In this document: one piece after another, positions 6,628 through 13,880 of the stretch
Position numbering within the stretch: the first letter of the stretch is position 1
How the letters are laid out: every line of letters starts with the position of its first letter
Origin: CAZVBV01 sp964578905
GTDB taxonomy: Bacteria; Patescibacteriota; Gracilibacteria; UBA4473
Direction: 5' to 3'
Assembly (NCBI GenBank): GCA_964578905.1
Contig: CAZOER010000021.1
Coordinates: forward strand, 1-16,608
Length of the DNA: 16,608 bases
The notes under the pieces: model-generated
What the model was told of the DNA's origin: nothing
What the model saw: the letters and a program-made list of their open reading frames with translations, nothing else
Database searches by the model: none
Translations under genes and position numbers: made by a program

Positions 6628-7989
6628 TTATTCGGCAGGGATTTCTTCCTCTTCTGTCGCATCTTCTTCCGTTTCTGGAGCAATGGCTTCTTCGTCGGTT
6701 TCAATCACCTCTTCTTCCGATAAAATCGCTGTCATTTCGTCAGTCCCCACTAAATCGAGTGCCCGAGAGAGAACCGTGTCGGTTCCGTTCTCGAAGTCTT
6801 CATCTGAAATCTCAATAACTTCATCTGGATCGATCCCAACTTCGTGAATTGATTTCCCGTCCGGCGTCAGCCATTCGGCAATCGTTACTTTCAAACTTGA
6901 ACCGTTAGAAAGTGGAATCACATTTTGCACGGATCCTTTTCCAAACGTCTTCTTTCCAAGAAGGAGTCCTCGTCCGTGGTCTTGTACCGCTCCTGCAAAA
7001 ATTTCAGAAGCTGAGGCACTTCCTTCATTCACAAGAACAATCAATGGCATCTCAAGGAACGTACCATTCCGTCCACTCATGATGTCTCCAGAGTCTCCAA
7101 ACTTCCGTCCTTTGGTCCGAACAATGATTGCTTCATCGAGGAATTCTGAAGCAATTTGCACACATGCATCGAGCAATCCTCCTCCGTTATTTCGGAGATC
7201 AAGAACAATCCCTCGTGGATTTTGAAGTAAAATTTCTGCGGTAATCCCTTGAAACTCGCTCACGATATCCGTTCCAAATTGCGCCAAGCTCACCACTGCA
7301 ACGTCATCATTCATTTCCCATTCGAGCGTTTTTACAACGATGTTGTCTCTCACAATAGTAATTTCAAGTGGGTTCGTTTCTTCTTCTCGGATGATTGAGA
7401 GAACGACCTTCTCCCCTTTCGGTCCACGAATCTTCATAACCGCTTCATCGATAGAAATATCGTGCGTTGGTTCGTCGTCAATTTTGAAAATAACATCTCC
7501 TGATTTGAGTCCTGCCATTTGCGCAGGCGACCCTTTGAGAGGCGTTACGATAAGCAGTTGTTTATTCCGAATCGCAATCTCGGCTCCGATACCTTCAAAT
7601 TCTCCTGCAATATTTTCTTCAAATTTCTTGGTTTCCTCTGGTGTCATAAACACCGTGTAAGGATCTCCGAGCGAACGAATCATTCCTTTAATCGCTCCAT
7701 AAACTTGGTCTTCTACCGCGAGTTTTTCTTTGTACAAATAGTTCTCTTCCATCCCGTTCCACGTTTCCCAGAACAAAGAGAGATCAATATCTTTTGGTTT
7801 CGTGTTCTTTTTAACCTTCAGTTTTGGCTCTTCAACAACGACAGGATCGGTGTCTGGAATTGCAATTTCAACGCTTACAGCCGGTTCATAGTCTGCGTTC
7901 TTCTGGCTCAAGCTCCATCCAAGGAGGAATCCCAAAATCGGAAGAATGAGGAAAAGAATCAATCGAATGTTTCTTTCGTAATAAGGCAT
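6628..7989 (-). CDS. S41-family C-terminal processing protease with PDZ domain
   Basis: Membrane-anchored serine protease of the CtpA/CtpB/Prc family, acting outside the membrane. Residues 9-28 are an N-terminal membrane anchor. A linker and the N-terminal cap follow (about 65-130), then the PDZ domain (about 130-205, GIGAEIAIRNKQLLIV at 133-148). The S41 core runs about 225-395: RGIVLDLRNNGGG (259-271), NEGSASASEIFAGA (321-334) and GKKTFGKGSVQ (345-355). The expected Ser/Lys/Gln triad is complete: Ser326, Lys351 and Gln355, with the same spacing as CtpB (309/334/338). The final 30 residues or so are a Glu-rich acidic tail, which is unusual and may be disordered. First gene of the leftward envelope operon with the VanW protein and murC. 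It probably processes or degrades envelope proteins, perhaps wall enzymes. The start has no Shine-Dalgarno. Confidence 0.93.
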   Translation of the reverse strand: MPYYERNIRLILFLILPILGFLLGWSLSQKNADYEPAVSVEIAIPDTDPVVVEEPKLKVKKNTKPKDIDLSLFWETWNGMEENYLYKEKLAVEDQVYGAIKGMIRSLGDPYTVFMTPEETKKFEENIAGEFEGIGAEIAIRNKQLLIVTPLKGSPAQMAGLKSGDVIFKIDDEPTHDISIDEAVMKIRGPKGEKVVLSIIREEETNPLEITIVRDNIVVKTLEWEMNDDVAVVSLAQFGTDIVSEFQGITAEILLQNPRGIVLDLRNNGGGLLDACVQIASEFLDEAIIVRTKGRKFGDSGDIMSGRNGTFLEMPLIVLVNEGSASASEIFAGAVQDHGRGLLLGKKTFGKGSVQNVIPLSNGSSLKVTIAEWLTPDGKSIHEVGIDPDEVIEISDEDFENGTDTVLSRALDLVGTDEMTAILSEEEVIETDEEAIAPETEEDATEEEEIPAE

Positions 7990-8028
7990 ATTTAAAAAGT
8001 CAGTAGAAAATCAGACTTACTGCGTGAG

Positions 8029-8056
8029 ATGGTACAAATCTTTCACAATTTTGCAA
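8029..8056 (-). promoter_or_regulatory. Candidate promoter of the protease-VanW-murC operon
   Basis: On the minus strand, TTGCAA (8051-8056), a 16-bp spacer and TACCAT (8029-8034). The -35 equals the one used by the glycosyltransferase promoter. Transcription would start near 8022, giving a leader of about 33 nt. The -10 is a modest match, so this is tentative. Confidence 0.3.
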
Positions 8057-8090
8057 TTGACAGCTGCTTTGTTTCTGGTCGCGGAGTTAT

Positions 8091-8993
8091 TTAATTAATC
8101 GGTAGAAGCCGACCAAAAGTGCGAAGGTAATCATGAAAACTGCGTTTAAATTGTGCGGTAAGTTCAGTTTTGCGCGACCCAAAGCGCTCATCTTGTTTTA
8201 ACAAATGAAGATATTTCGTGACGTTTTGTGGACGAATTGTCTGCAAGTGTGCGGTGACTTTGTCTGCGTAATCTGGGGAAAGAAGGGTCAATGCGGTTCG
8301 CAAGATATTGTAATCCACCTCATTCCAGGAGATTTCAAAAGTTCTTTTTCGTTCCCATGAGTGGGCTATCCCCGCTCGTGGTGACATCGTCAGGTCATAC
8401 CCTAATCGCCATAAACGAAGCGAGTATTCCAAATCTTCTCGTCCCCATTTCATAAGTCCTGAGTCGAATCCTCCCGTGCTTTCAAACATTGCACGACGAA
8501 TTCCGAAGCACGCTCCGGGGATTGCGGGCACTTGTTGCACTTCTGTTTTACTCGTTGGAGCAACCCATGTTGGTTCGAGAAGAAGGTCTTTAATCGTATA
8601 AATATACGCCACTCGATTCGCTTCTTCTAGGTATGGGATTTTAAGTGTTGCGGCTCCGACTTTTTCGTTTTCCAGTTGCAGTGCGAGTTCCGACAACCAA
8701 CTCTCTTCTGTTGGAATCATGTGAGAATCAAGAAAAACAAACAAATCTCCGTCTGCATTTTTCGCCCCTTCGTTCCGTGCTTTTGCCGCTCCCACAGAGG
8801 TTGGAAGGGAAACCAGTTTCACATTGGGAACACCGTTTTTTAAGAAATCACACGAATTGTCCGTACATCCATCCGCAACCACCACGATCTCAAAATCAGG
8901 GTAGGTCGTATTCTCAAGCACTCCGAAGACAGTTTTTTTCAACCAGTCGCCTTCGTTGTGTGAGGGGATGATGACAGAGAATTTTTGGACCAT
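8091..8993 (-). CDS. GT-A fold glycosyltransferase, family 2 / GalNAc-transferase-like
   Basis: Predicted cytoplasmic or membrane-associated glycosyltransferase using a nucleotide-sugar donor. The GT-A start is clear: SVIIPSHNEGDWL (6-18), VVVADGCTDNS (37-47) and GAAKARNEGAKNADGD (68-83). The metal-binding motif is DSH (89-91), the DxH form seen in polypeptide GalNAc-transferases (GT27). Further down, TGGFDSGLMKWGREDLEYSLRLWRLG (173-198, shown here only to mark the region) parallels their WGGENxExSxRxW motif, with acidic residues E186 and D187, and H211 (AHSWERK) may be a third metal ligand. No transmembrane segment is evident, and the tail from about 225 is helical and basic. It stands alone on its own strong promoter, in the same direction as the envelope operon. 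The acceptor could be a polysaccharide, lipid or protein; the GT27-like motifs do not prove protein O-glycosylation. Confidence 0.85.
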   Translation of the reverse strand: MVQKFSVIIPSHNEGDWLKKTVFGVLENTTYPDFEIVVVADGCTDNSCDFLKNGVPNVKLVSLPTSVGAAKARNEGAKNADGDLFVFLDSHMIPTEESWLSELALQLENEKVGAATLKIPYLEEANRVAYIYTIKDLLLEPTWVAPTSKTEVQQVPAIPGACFGIRRAMFESTGGFDSGLMKWGREDLEYSLRLWRLGYDLTMSPRAGIAHSWERKRTFEISWNEVDYNILRTALTLLSPDYADKVTAHLQTIRPQNVTKYLHLLKQDERFGSRKTELTAQFKRSFHDYLRTFGRLLPIN

Positions 8994-9022
8994 TAAATTT
9001 AATTATACCATGTTTTAATGGT
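8989..9022. repeat. Inverted repeat spanning the glycosyltransferase start and -10 box
   Basis: ACCATTAAA (8989-8997) and TTTAATGGT (9014-9022) are perfect 9-bp inverted half-sites separated by 16 bp, centred on the -10 box and overlapping the start codon. The geometry suits a dimeric repressor. The inner ATTAAATTTAAT (8992-9003) is itself palindromic. No specific regulator is evident. Confidence 0.45.
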
Positions 9023-9030
9023 TCTTGCAA
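9002..9030 (-). promoter_or_regulatory. Strong extended -10 promoter of the glycosyltransferase, apparently leaderless
   Basis: On the minus strand, TTGCAA (9025-9030), a 17-bp spacer and a perfect TATAAT (9002-9007) preceded by TGG (extended -10). Transcription is expected about 7 nt below, near 8995. The start codon is at 8993-8991, so the message would carry at most 2-3 nt of leader. Confidence 0.75.
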
Positions 9031-9048
9031 GGGGGTCATTAAGACTTT

Positions 9049-10074
9049 CTATCTTTTTGTTTGTATCGCCCTCTGTACCATAAATTCAACTGTCTTATTC
9101 ATATTGATAGCTTCTATCTTTGTTTGTGGATATTTTTCTGGAAAAACTCTGAAAATCTCATCTGCAAAGGCTTGTCCAACGCTTGGAACCTTGTCAAAAT
9201 CAAGAACAACAACTTTAAATTTTTCTAGGTTCGTAAGGAGTCTTCGTGCTTGTGATCGAGAGACATGAATCGTTCCGTAAGTATACAATTTCACATAGAT
9301 CTCTGTTTTATCAAAAGCCATTTCTTCTGGGTCTGATTGATATTGTTTAAAAATATCACTCATATGTTTTTCTGACTGGAGATTTATTTGAAAATATACA
9401 TGTGTTCCTTTTTTTGAAGGTTTTATTTCCTCCAAGAAAACGTCTTGTAAAAGGTTGTCTATAGTGAGTCGATAATTATAACTTTCGAGGTAAAAAATAT
9501 CTGCAACCTTGGACGTGAAAAAAATACCTTCTCCTGAATGTGCCTTGGGGGCCGTTGTTGTTTTTCCTTTTAATAACTCATGAACTGCTTCTAATTCATT
9601 TTTTAATTTTTTCTTTGTTAAAACACTCCTAAAAACTCCTATTCCAAAGTCTCGAACATGGAACACAAGATTATTACCTTTAACGATCTCCAATTCTATA
9701 TTTGGAGCTTTTGAGTGTTCAATCGCATTGTTGAGCATTTCAGAAAATGCATAATCAAAAATACTTCGAACATTGTCTGTTAAAAAAGAAAGCATTGGTG
9801 TTTTCCTTTCAATAGATTTAAGTACTTCAAATTCTTCTAGATCTTTATTTTTCAACTTTTTTGTAATTCGATCTCCAAATGTTTTTGCATTTTCAGGAAG
9901 TAGGTAAAAAGACTTTAGTGTGGAACCAAATTTTATAAGTCTCTTTTCATTAACTAATTCCTTTAAAAAACGAGAAGCGTATTGCCGAGAAATATGATAT
10001 TTATCAACAATGTCCCGTGAACGGATTTCTTTTTTTTCTCGAGCGAGTTGAATAATTTTTTCTTTAAGTTCCAT
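9049..10074 (-). CDS. Winged-HTH / GHKL ATPase / DUF4325 (STAS-like) regulator
   Basis: Cytoplasmic one-component regulator joining three parts. Residues 1-60 are a winged helix-turn-helix (IRSRDIVDKYHISRQYASRF at 17-36 carries the helix-turn-helix). Residues about 95-230 are a GHKL (HATPase_c) ATP-binding domain with N-box EMLNNAIEH (112-120), G1 box DFGIGV (142-147), G2 box HSGEGIFF (179-186) and G3 KKGTHVYF (221-228). Residues about 255-335 match the STAS-like DUF4325: SRSQARRLL (272-280), VVVLDFDKVPSVGQAFADEI (288-307) and a C-terminal INMNKTVEFM (323-332). These domains recall SpoIIAB/RsbW kinases and SpoIIAA/RsbV antagonists fused in one chain with a DNA-binding head. No receiver or phospho-acceptor His is evident. 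It has its own promoter inside three 33-bp repeats, so autoregulation is likely (inference). The target genes are unknown; the adjacent metal operon ends 136 bp upstream. Confidence 0.88.
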   Translation of the reverse strand: MELKEKIIQLAREKKEIRSRDIVDKYHISRQYASRFLKELVNEKRLIKFGSTLKSFYLLPENAKTFGDRITKKLKNKDLEEFEVLKSIERKTPMLSFLTDNVRSIFDYAFSEMLNNAIEHSKAPNIELEIVKGNNLVFHVRDFGIGVFRSVLTKKKLKNELEAVHELLKGKTTTAPKAHSGEGIFFTSKVADIFYLESYNYRLTIDNLLQDVFLEEIKPSKKGTHVYFQINLQSEKHMSDIFKQYQSDPEEMAFDKTEIYVKLYTYGTIHVSRSQARRLLTNLEKFKVVVLDFDKVPSVGQAFADEIFRVFPEKYPQTKIEAINMNKTVEFMVQRAIQTKR

Positions 10075-10084
10075 CTTTTATTTA

Positions 10085-10174
10085 ATTGTCGCCTCTATTG
10101 TAAACAAAGTTTCTTCCATTGTCAACTCGATTGTAAACAAAAAAATTAGAATTGTCTGATTAATTGTAAACAAA
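10085..10174. repeat. Three tandem 33-bp direct repeats, probable operator array
   Basis: The unit is ATTGTC-N6-ATTGTAAACAAA, repeated at exactly 33-bp intervals. ATTGTC occurs at 10085, 10118 and 10151; ATTGTAAACAAA at 10097, 10130 and 10163. The N6 and the 9-bp linkers are not conserved, so selection appears to act on the two boxes. The 33-bp period is close to three helical turns, which puts successive sites on nearly the same DNA face. The array covers the regulator's promoter, and the third unit also forms part of the T-rich tail of the metal-operon terminator. The likely ligand is the downstream HTH regulator itself. Confidence 0.8.
10097..10125 (-). promoter_or_regulatory. Promoter of the HTH-ATPase-DUF4325 regulator
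   Basis: On the minus strand, a perfect TTGACA (10120-10125), a 17-bp spacer and TACAAT (10097-10102), which differs from consensus at one position. The start would be near 10090, giving a leader of about 16 nt. Both hexamers lie inside the 33-bp repeats. The next repeat upstream carries a weaker copy with the same spacing (CAGACA 10153-10158, TACAAT 10130-10135). Confidence 0.75.
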
Positions 10175-10202
10175 AACAAAGGGGGCCATCGCTGAGCCCC
10201 CT
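10168..10202 (-). terminator. Intrinsic terminator of the metal-efflux operon
   Basis: On the minus strand, AGGGGGC (10202-10196) pairs with GCCCCCT (10186-10180) around a 9-nt loop, followed by a T-rich tract (TTGTTTTTG, 10179-10171). It lies 8 nt below the stop codon of the last operon gene and separates it from the regulator gene. Confidence 0.9.
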
Positions 10203-10209
10203 AATTTTA

Positions 10210-10752
10210 TCAATGATGATGTCCGCCACAAGAAGGACCCGTACATGAATTATGATGTCCCGTACTTATCAGTTTTGGGAAAAAGGATTCCCCCATTTTT
10301 CCGCTTCCATACAACGCAAACATCGTCGCCACCGAGATCATTCCAACGATAACAATTTCCATGAGAATGTTTTTCCAGTGATTCTTGTCTTTCGTTTTTT
10401 CGAGACAAATAGCAATGATGGCGAAGAGTTGAAGCACTGCCACCGACCAACCGATAATTTCAAAACCTTCTGGTGATGTCATAAACGGCGGATTGATAAA
10501 CCGCGTGACCAACCACATGAGGATAAATCCTCCGTTGATCGCGACTCCGGCTTGAAGAAAAAGTTCTCCTGATTTCTTCTTTGTGAAGAACTGCCATCCC
10601 CACCAAACTTGAATCAGTCCCATGAGTCCAAAGAAGGCGACATGAGGCAGTACGTGTCCGTGAGAAACAGTTTTATAAAAAAGATGGGCAAGCCCGGAGA
10701 GAATAGCTCCCCAAGCCCCCAGTCGATGTAAAATGATGTTTGTTTTTTTCAT
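10210..10752 (-). CDS. Multi-pass membrane protein with Cys/His tail, metal-operon partner
   Basis: I do not recognise this family. The 180-residue protein has about five predicted membrane helices (roughly 9-25, 37-56, 66-84, 98-117 and 128-148). Histidines lie near the first loop (H23, H31, H33, H37), and the C-terminal tail (159-180) is rich in possible metal ligands: GHHNSCTGPSCGGHHH with H166, H167, C170, C175 and H178-180. Its ATG overlaps the cusA stop codon (ATGA at 10749-10752), a strong sign of co-translation, and it is the last gene before the terminator. This suggests a role in metal handling with the RND pump, such as a metal sensor, chaperone or membrane scaffold; this is inference from position and ligands. 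A transporter or a cytochrome-like protein are alternatives, but no heme motif is visible. Confidence 0.75.
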   Translation of the reverse strand: MKKTNIILHRLGAWGAILSGLAHLFYKTVSHGHVLPHVAFFGLMGLIQVWWGWQFFTKKKSGELFLQAGVAINGGFILMWLVTRFINPPFMTSPEGFEIIGWSVAVLQLFAIIAICLEKTKDKNHWKNILMEIVIVGMISVATMFALYGSGKMGESFFPKLISTGHHNSCTGPSCGGHHH

Positions 10753-13700
10753 GATTTTTTTTGAAGTGAATAAATATGAGTCTTCTCTCTCAACATCGCA
10801 AAGAAAAGCGGAATCACGACGAGTGTCATGACAATGGAAGTAATAAGTCCTCCCACTACAACAACCGCCAATGGCTTCTGAAGCTCTGCCCCAACTCCTC
10901 GTGAGAGAAGCATCGGAAGAAGCCCGAGAACGGAAGTAAACGCCGTCATCATGACCGGACGCAACCGCTTGGTCGCCCCCTCTATCACAGCAGATTGAAG
11001 CACATTGTGTGTCAGACGAACGCCTGATTTAAGTTTTTCTTTGAGTGTGTTCTCCAGATAGAGGACAATCACGACTCCCGTTTCTACGGCATTCCCGAAG
11101 AGGGCAATGAACCCAACCCACACCGCTACCGAGAAATTAAACTGCGCTAAAAACAGCGCTATAATTCCTCCAATAAGACTGAGTGGAATCGCGAGCATCA
11201 CAATGGAAACGAGTCCCATATCTTTGTACGTGAGGAAGAGAATCAAGAAGATGAGCACAACAACCGTTGGTACCACCCATGAGAGTTTCTTCTTCGCTCG
11301 GATTTGATTCTTGTATTGCCCATCAAACTCGACCGAATAACCGGCAGGAAGGATGAGATTGGTATCAAGATGCTTTCGAGCTTCCTTGATAAAGGAGCCC
11401 AAATCCCGTCCCGTGACATTCATCTGCACGGCTCCTCGGAGTTTGGCGTTCTCACTGTGGAGCACCGCTGGTCCGTTGATAATGGAGATGTCAGCCACAC
11501 TTGAGAGTGGAACCCTTTGTCCGTTCTTTCCTCTCAGCGGAAGGGCTTTTATTTCTGGGATATCTTCCCGGAAGGTTCTTTGAAATCGCACATCGATATC
11601 GTATTTCTCTCGACCTTCAATCGTTCGTCCGATAACTTTTCCACCCGTTCCAATTTCAACAAGGTCCAGAGCATCTGATTTCGCAATTCCGTACATCGCT
11701 AATTTTTCTTCATCGAGATCGATGTTGAGATATTTCAAACCCGATGTTCGCAAAGCTACGACCCCCGTAGCACCGGGGACAGACAGCATGAGATTCTCTA
11801 CTTCCAGAGCCAGTTCTTCGAGTTTCTCGTCATCATCTCCGAAGATTTTGATCCCGACTTCTGACCGGATTCCTGTCGATACCATATCGATTCGTCCGAT
11901 GATCGGCTGAGTAAATCCGTTCCACAGATTTGGAAAGTTTACCTTGCGGTTCATCTCTGCCATGAGTTTGTCCTTCGTCATTCCCTTTCGCCATTCCGAT
12001 TTCGGCTTGAGGGTGATGAAGGTTTCGATCATTGCCAAAGGCGCTGGATCTGTAGCAGTATCCGACCGTCCGGCTTTCCCAACCACTTGCGCGACTTCTG
12101 GGAACTCGGAGAATATTTTGTTAGTTTCGATAAGTAACTCCTGTGCCTTTCGTTCTGACACATCAGGAACCGTCATCGGCATGTACATGATCGCGCCCTC
12201 GTTGAGCGGTGGCATGAATTCCGATCCGATAAAACTTCCCACAATTCCTGTTGCGACAAGGAGTGTTCCTACAATCGAGAAAACGATTTTTCTGTTCGCA
12301 AGTGCTTTTCTCAAAATCGGTTCGTAAATATTTTGTAATCGACGAACGATTGGAATGTGTTTGTCTTCGCGCAAATCACCTTTCAAAAAATACAAACACC
12401 CCAGTGGTACAAAGAGTAACGATGCCAAAAGCGCCCCTGCCATCGCAAAGATATTTGTGAACGCCAGTGGGTGAAAGAGTTTTCCTTCCATTCCCTCAAG
12501 CGCAAAGATCGGCACAAACGAGAAACAAATAATGATAATCGCAAACACGATCGGTGCGCCCACTTCTTGAGTGGAGGCGAGAACAATTTTGAAACGATCG
12601 GCGAAGGCTTGACGACCACGATGTCCTGCTTGCAAAAGGCGTTGGTACGCATTCTCGGTAACGACAATCGCACTATCCACCATCGTTCCGATGGCAATCG
12701 CGATTCCCCCGAGACTCATGATATTGGATGGAATCTTGAATATCCACATGAGAAGAAACGTGGTCAGCACTCCCGAAGTCAAAGCAAGCGCCGTGATAAT
12801 GGTTGCTCGTCGGTGCATGAGGAAGAACCACAACACACCGGCTGTAATAATCAGCATCTGAATCAAAACATTTCGGAATGTTCTGATTGAGTTTTTGATA
12901 AGGTCTGTTCGATCGTAAAAAGGTTTAATCGTGACACCGTCTGGAAGTGTTTTTTCCAGTGGAACAATCTTTTCTTTTACCTGATTAATGACCTGCAGTG
13001 GGTTCTCCCCGTACCGCATGACGATGATTCCTCCGACCTTTTCCTCCTCACTATCAGCGAGGATTCCTCGTCGGAATTTTCCAGACAGACGAACCGTTCC
13101 TACGTCAGAAAGCGTGAGCGGGGTTCCCCCATCTCGTTTCCCAAGCACCACGTGTTCGATCTCTTCTGGAGATTCAAAGAATCCAATTCCCTGAATCGCA
13201 ATTTCTCGTTCCCCGTATTCGAGAACATTTCCCGAAACATTGTTATTGGCCATTTTTATCATGCCAATCACTTGGGAAATTTTGAGACCGTATTGGTCTA
13301 ACTTCAAAGGATCGAGAACAATTTGATACGACTTCAAGTACCCTCCCATCGAAGCGACTTCCGCCACTCCTGAGATACTCTGCAATTCATACCGAACGAT
13401 GAAGTCCTGCAATGATCGCAGTTCTGTGAGAGAGTGCGTGTCTGATTCCAAGGTGTACATAAATATATGTCCGACCCCCGTCGCATCGGGTCCCAACATC
13501 GGCATCACGCCCATGGGGAGTTGGTTGCGGAGAACGCTTAATCGTTCTGCCACCCGATCCCGAGCGAAATAAATATCCGTGCTGTCTTCGAAGATCACTG
13601 TCACCATCGACACGCCGAGCATGGAACTACTCCGCACGGTTTTCACATCTGGCAGTCCTTGCATTCCGACGGTCAGAGGATAGGTAATTTGATCTTCAAT

Positions 13701-13880
13701 GTTCCTGGGCGTTTGCCCTGACCACTGGGTCATGACGATCACTTGGTTTTCCGATAAATCTGGAATCGCATCTACGGGCGTCTTCCAGAGTGCCAAGAGT
13801 CCCGCTCCTGTGAGAAGCAGGAAGATGAGCCCTGTGAGGAATCTGTTTTCTAACGCCGACCTGATAAATGTATTAATCAT
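10749..13880 (-). CDS. cusA: CusA-type heavy-metal RND efflux pump
   Basis: Proton-driven inner-membrane RND transporter of the heavy-metal (HME) family. The 1043-residue length is normal. TM1 lies near 15-32. Two periplasmic loops (about 35-335 and 555-865) alternate with the TM clusters (about 337-500 and 865-1030). The three CusA methionines that bind Cu(I)/Ag(I) are all present: M567 (MYMP), M617 (PLAMIET) and M666 (RIDMVSTG), spaced 50 and 49 as in E. coli CusA M573/M623/M672. In TM4, GGIAIAIGTMVDSAIVVTEN (391-410) keeps the proton-relay Asp402 and Met388/Met400 of the methionine relay; Glu933 in TM8 is kept too. The CusA Lys984 position appears to be Val976 (RPVMMT), as in CzcA-type pumps. 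Its start overlaps the adaptor gene by 8 nt. Copper/silver specificity is inferred from the triad. Confidence 0.93.
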   Translation of the reverse strand: MINTFIRSALENRFLTGLIFLLLTGAGLLALWKTPVDAIPDLSENQVIVMTQWSGQTPRNIEDQITYPLTVGMQGLPDVKTVRSSSMLGVSMVTVIFEDSTDIYFARDRVAERLSVLRNQLPMGVMPMLGPDATGVGHIFMYTLESDTHSLTELRSLQDFIVRYELQSISGVAEVASMGGYLKSYQIVLDPLKLDQYGLKISQVIGMIKMANNNVSGNVLEYGEREIAIQGIGFFESPEEIEHVVLGKRDGGTPLTLSDVGTVRLSGKFRRGILADSEEEKVGGIIVMRYGENPLQVINQVKEKIVPLEKTLPDGVTIKPFYDRTDLIKNSIRTFRNVLIQMLIITAGVLWFFLMHRRATIITALALTSGVLTTFLLMWIFKIPSNIMSLGGIAIAIGTMVDSAIVVTENAYQRLLQAGHRGRQAFADRFKIVLASTQEVGAPIVFAIIIICFSFVPIFALEGMEGKLFHPLAFTNIFAMAGALLASLLFVPLGCLYFLKGDLREDKHIPIVRRLQNIYEPILRKALANRKIVFSIVGTLLVATGIVGSFIGSEFMPPLNEGAIMYMPMTVPDVSERKAQELLIETNKIFSEFPEVAQVVGKAGRSDTATDPAPLAMIETFITLKPKSEWRKGMTKDKLMAEMNRKVNFPNLWNGFTQPIIGRIDMVSTGIRSEVGIKIFGDDDEKLEELALEVENLMLSVPGATGVVALRTSGLKYLNIDLDEEKLAMYGIAKSDALDLVEIGTGGKVIGRTIEGREKYDIDVRFQRTFREDIPEIKALPLRGKNGQRVPLSSVADISIINGPAVLHSENAKLRGAVQMNVTGRDLGSFIKEARKHLDTNLILPAGYSVEFDGQYKNQIRAKKKLSWVVPTVVVLIFLILFLTYKDMGLVSIVMLAIPLSLIGGIIALFLAQFNFSVAVWVGFIALFGNAVETGVVIVLYLENTLKEKLKSGVRLTHNVLQSAVIEGATKRLRPVMMTAFTSVLGLLPMLLSRGVGAELQKPLAVVVVGGLITSIVMTLVVIPLFFAMLREKTHIYSLQKKS

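Noticed and set aside
6591..6704. N-terminal extension of the VanW protein to 6704
   Set aside because: It is Lys-rich, overlaps the protease gene and would bury the signal peptide, so the ATG at 6590 is preferred.
8057..8062. Rightward TTGACA in the gap before the protease gene
   Set aside because: No -10 at suitable spacing, and no rightward gene follows.
12471..12890. 139-residue + strand frame inside cusA
   Set aside because: Fully antisense to a confidently called pump gene. Composition (His/Arg/Ser/Asn-rich) is typical of a shadow frame.
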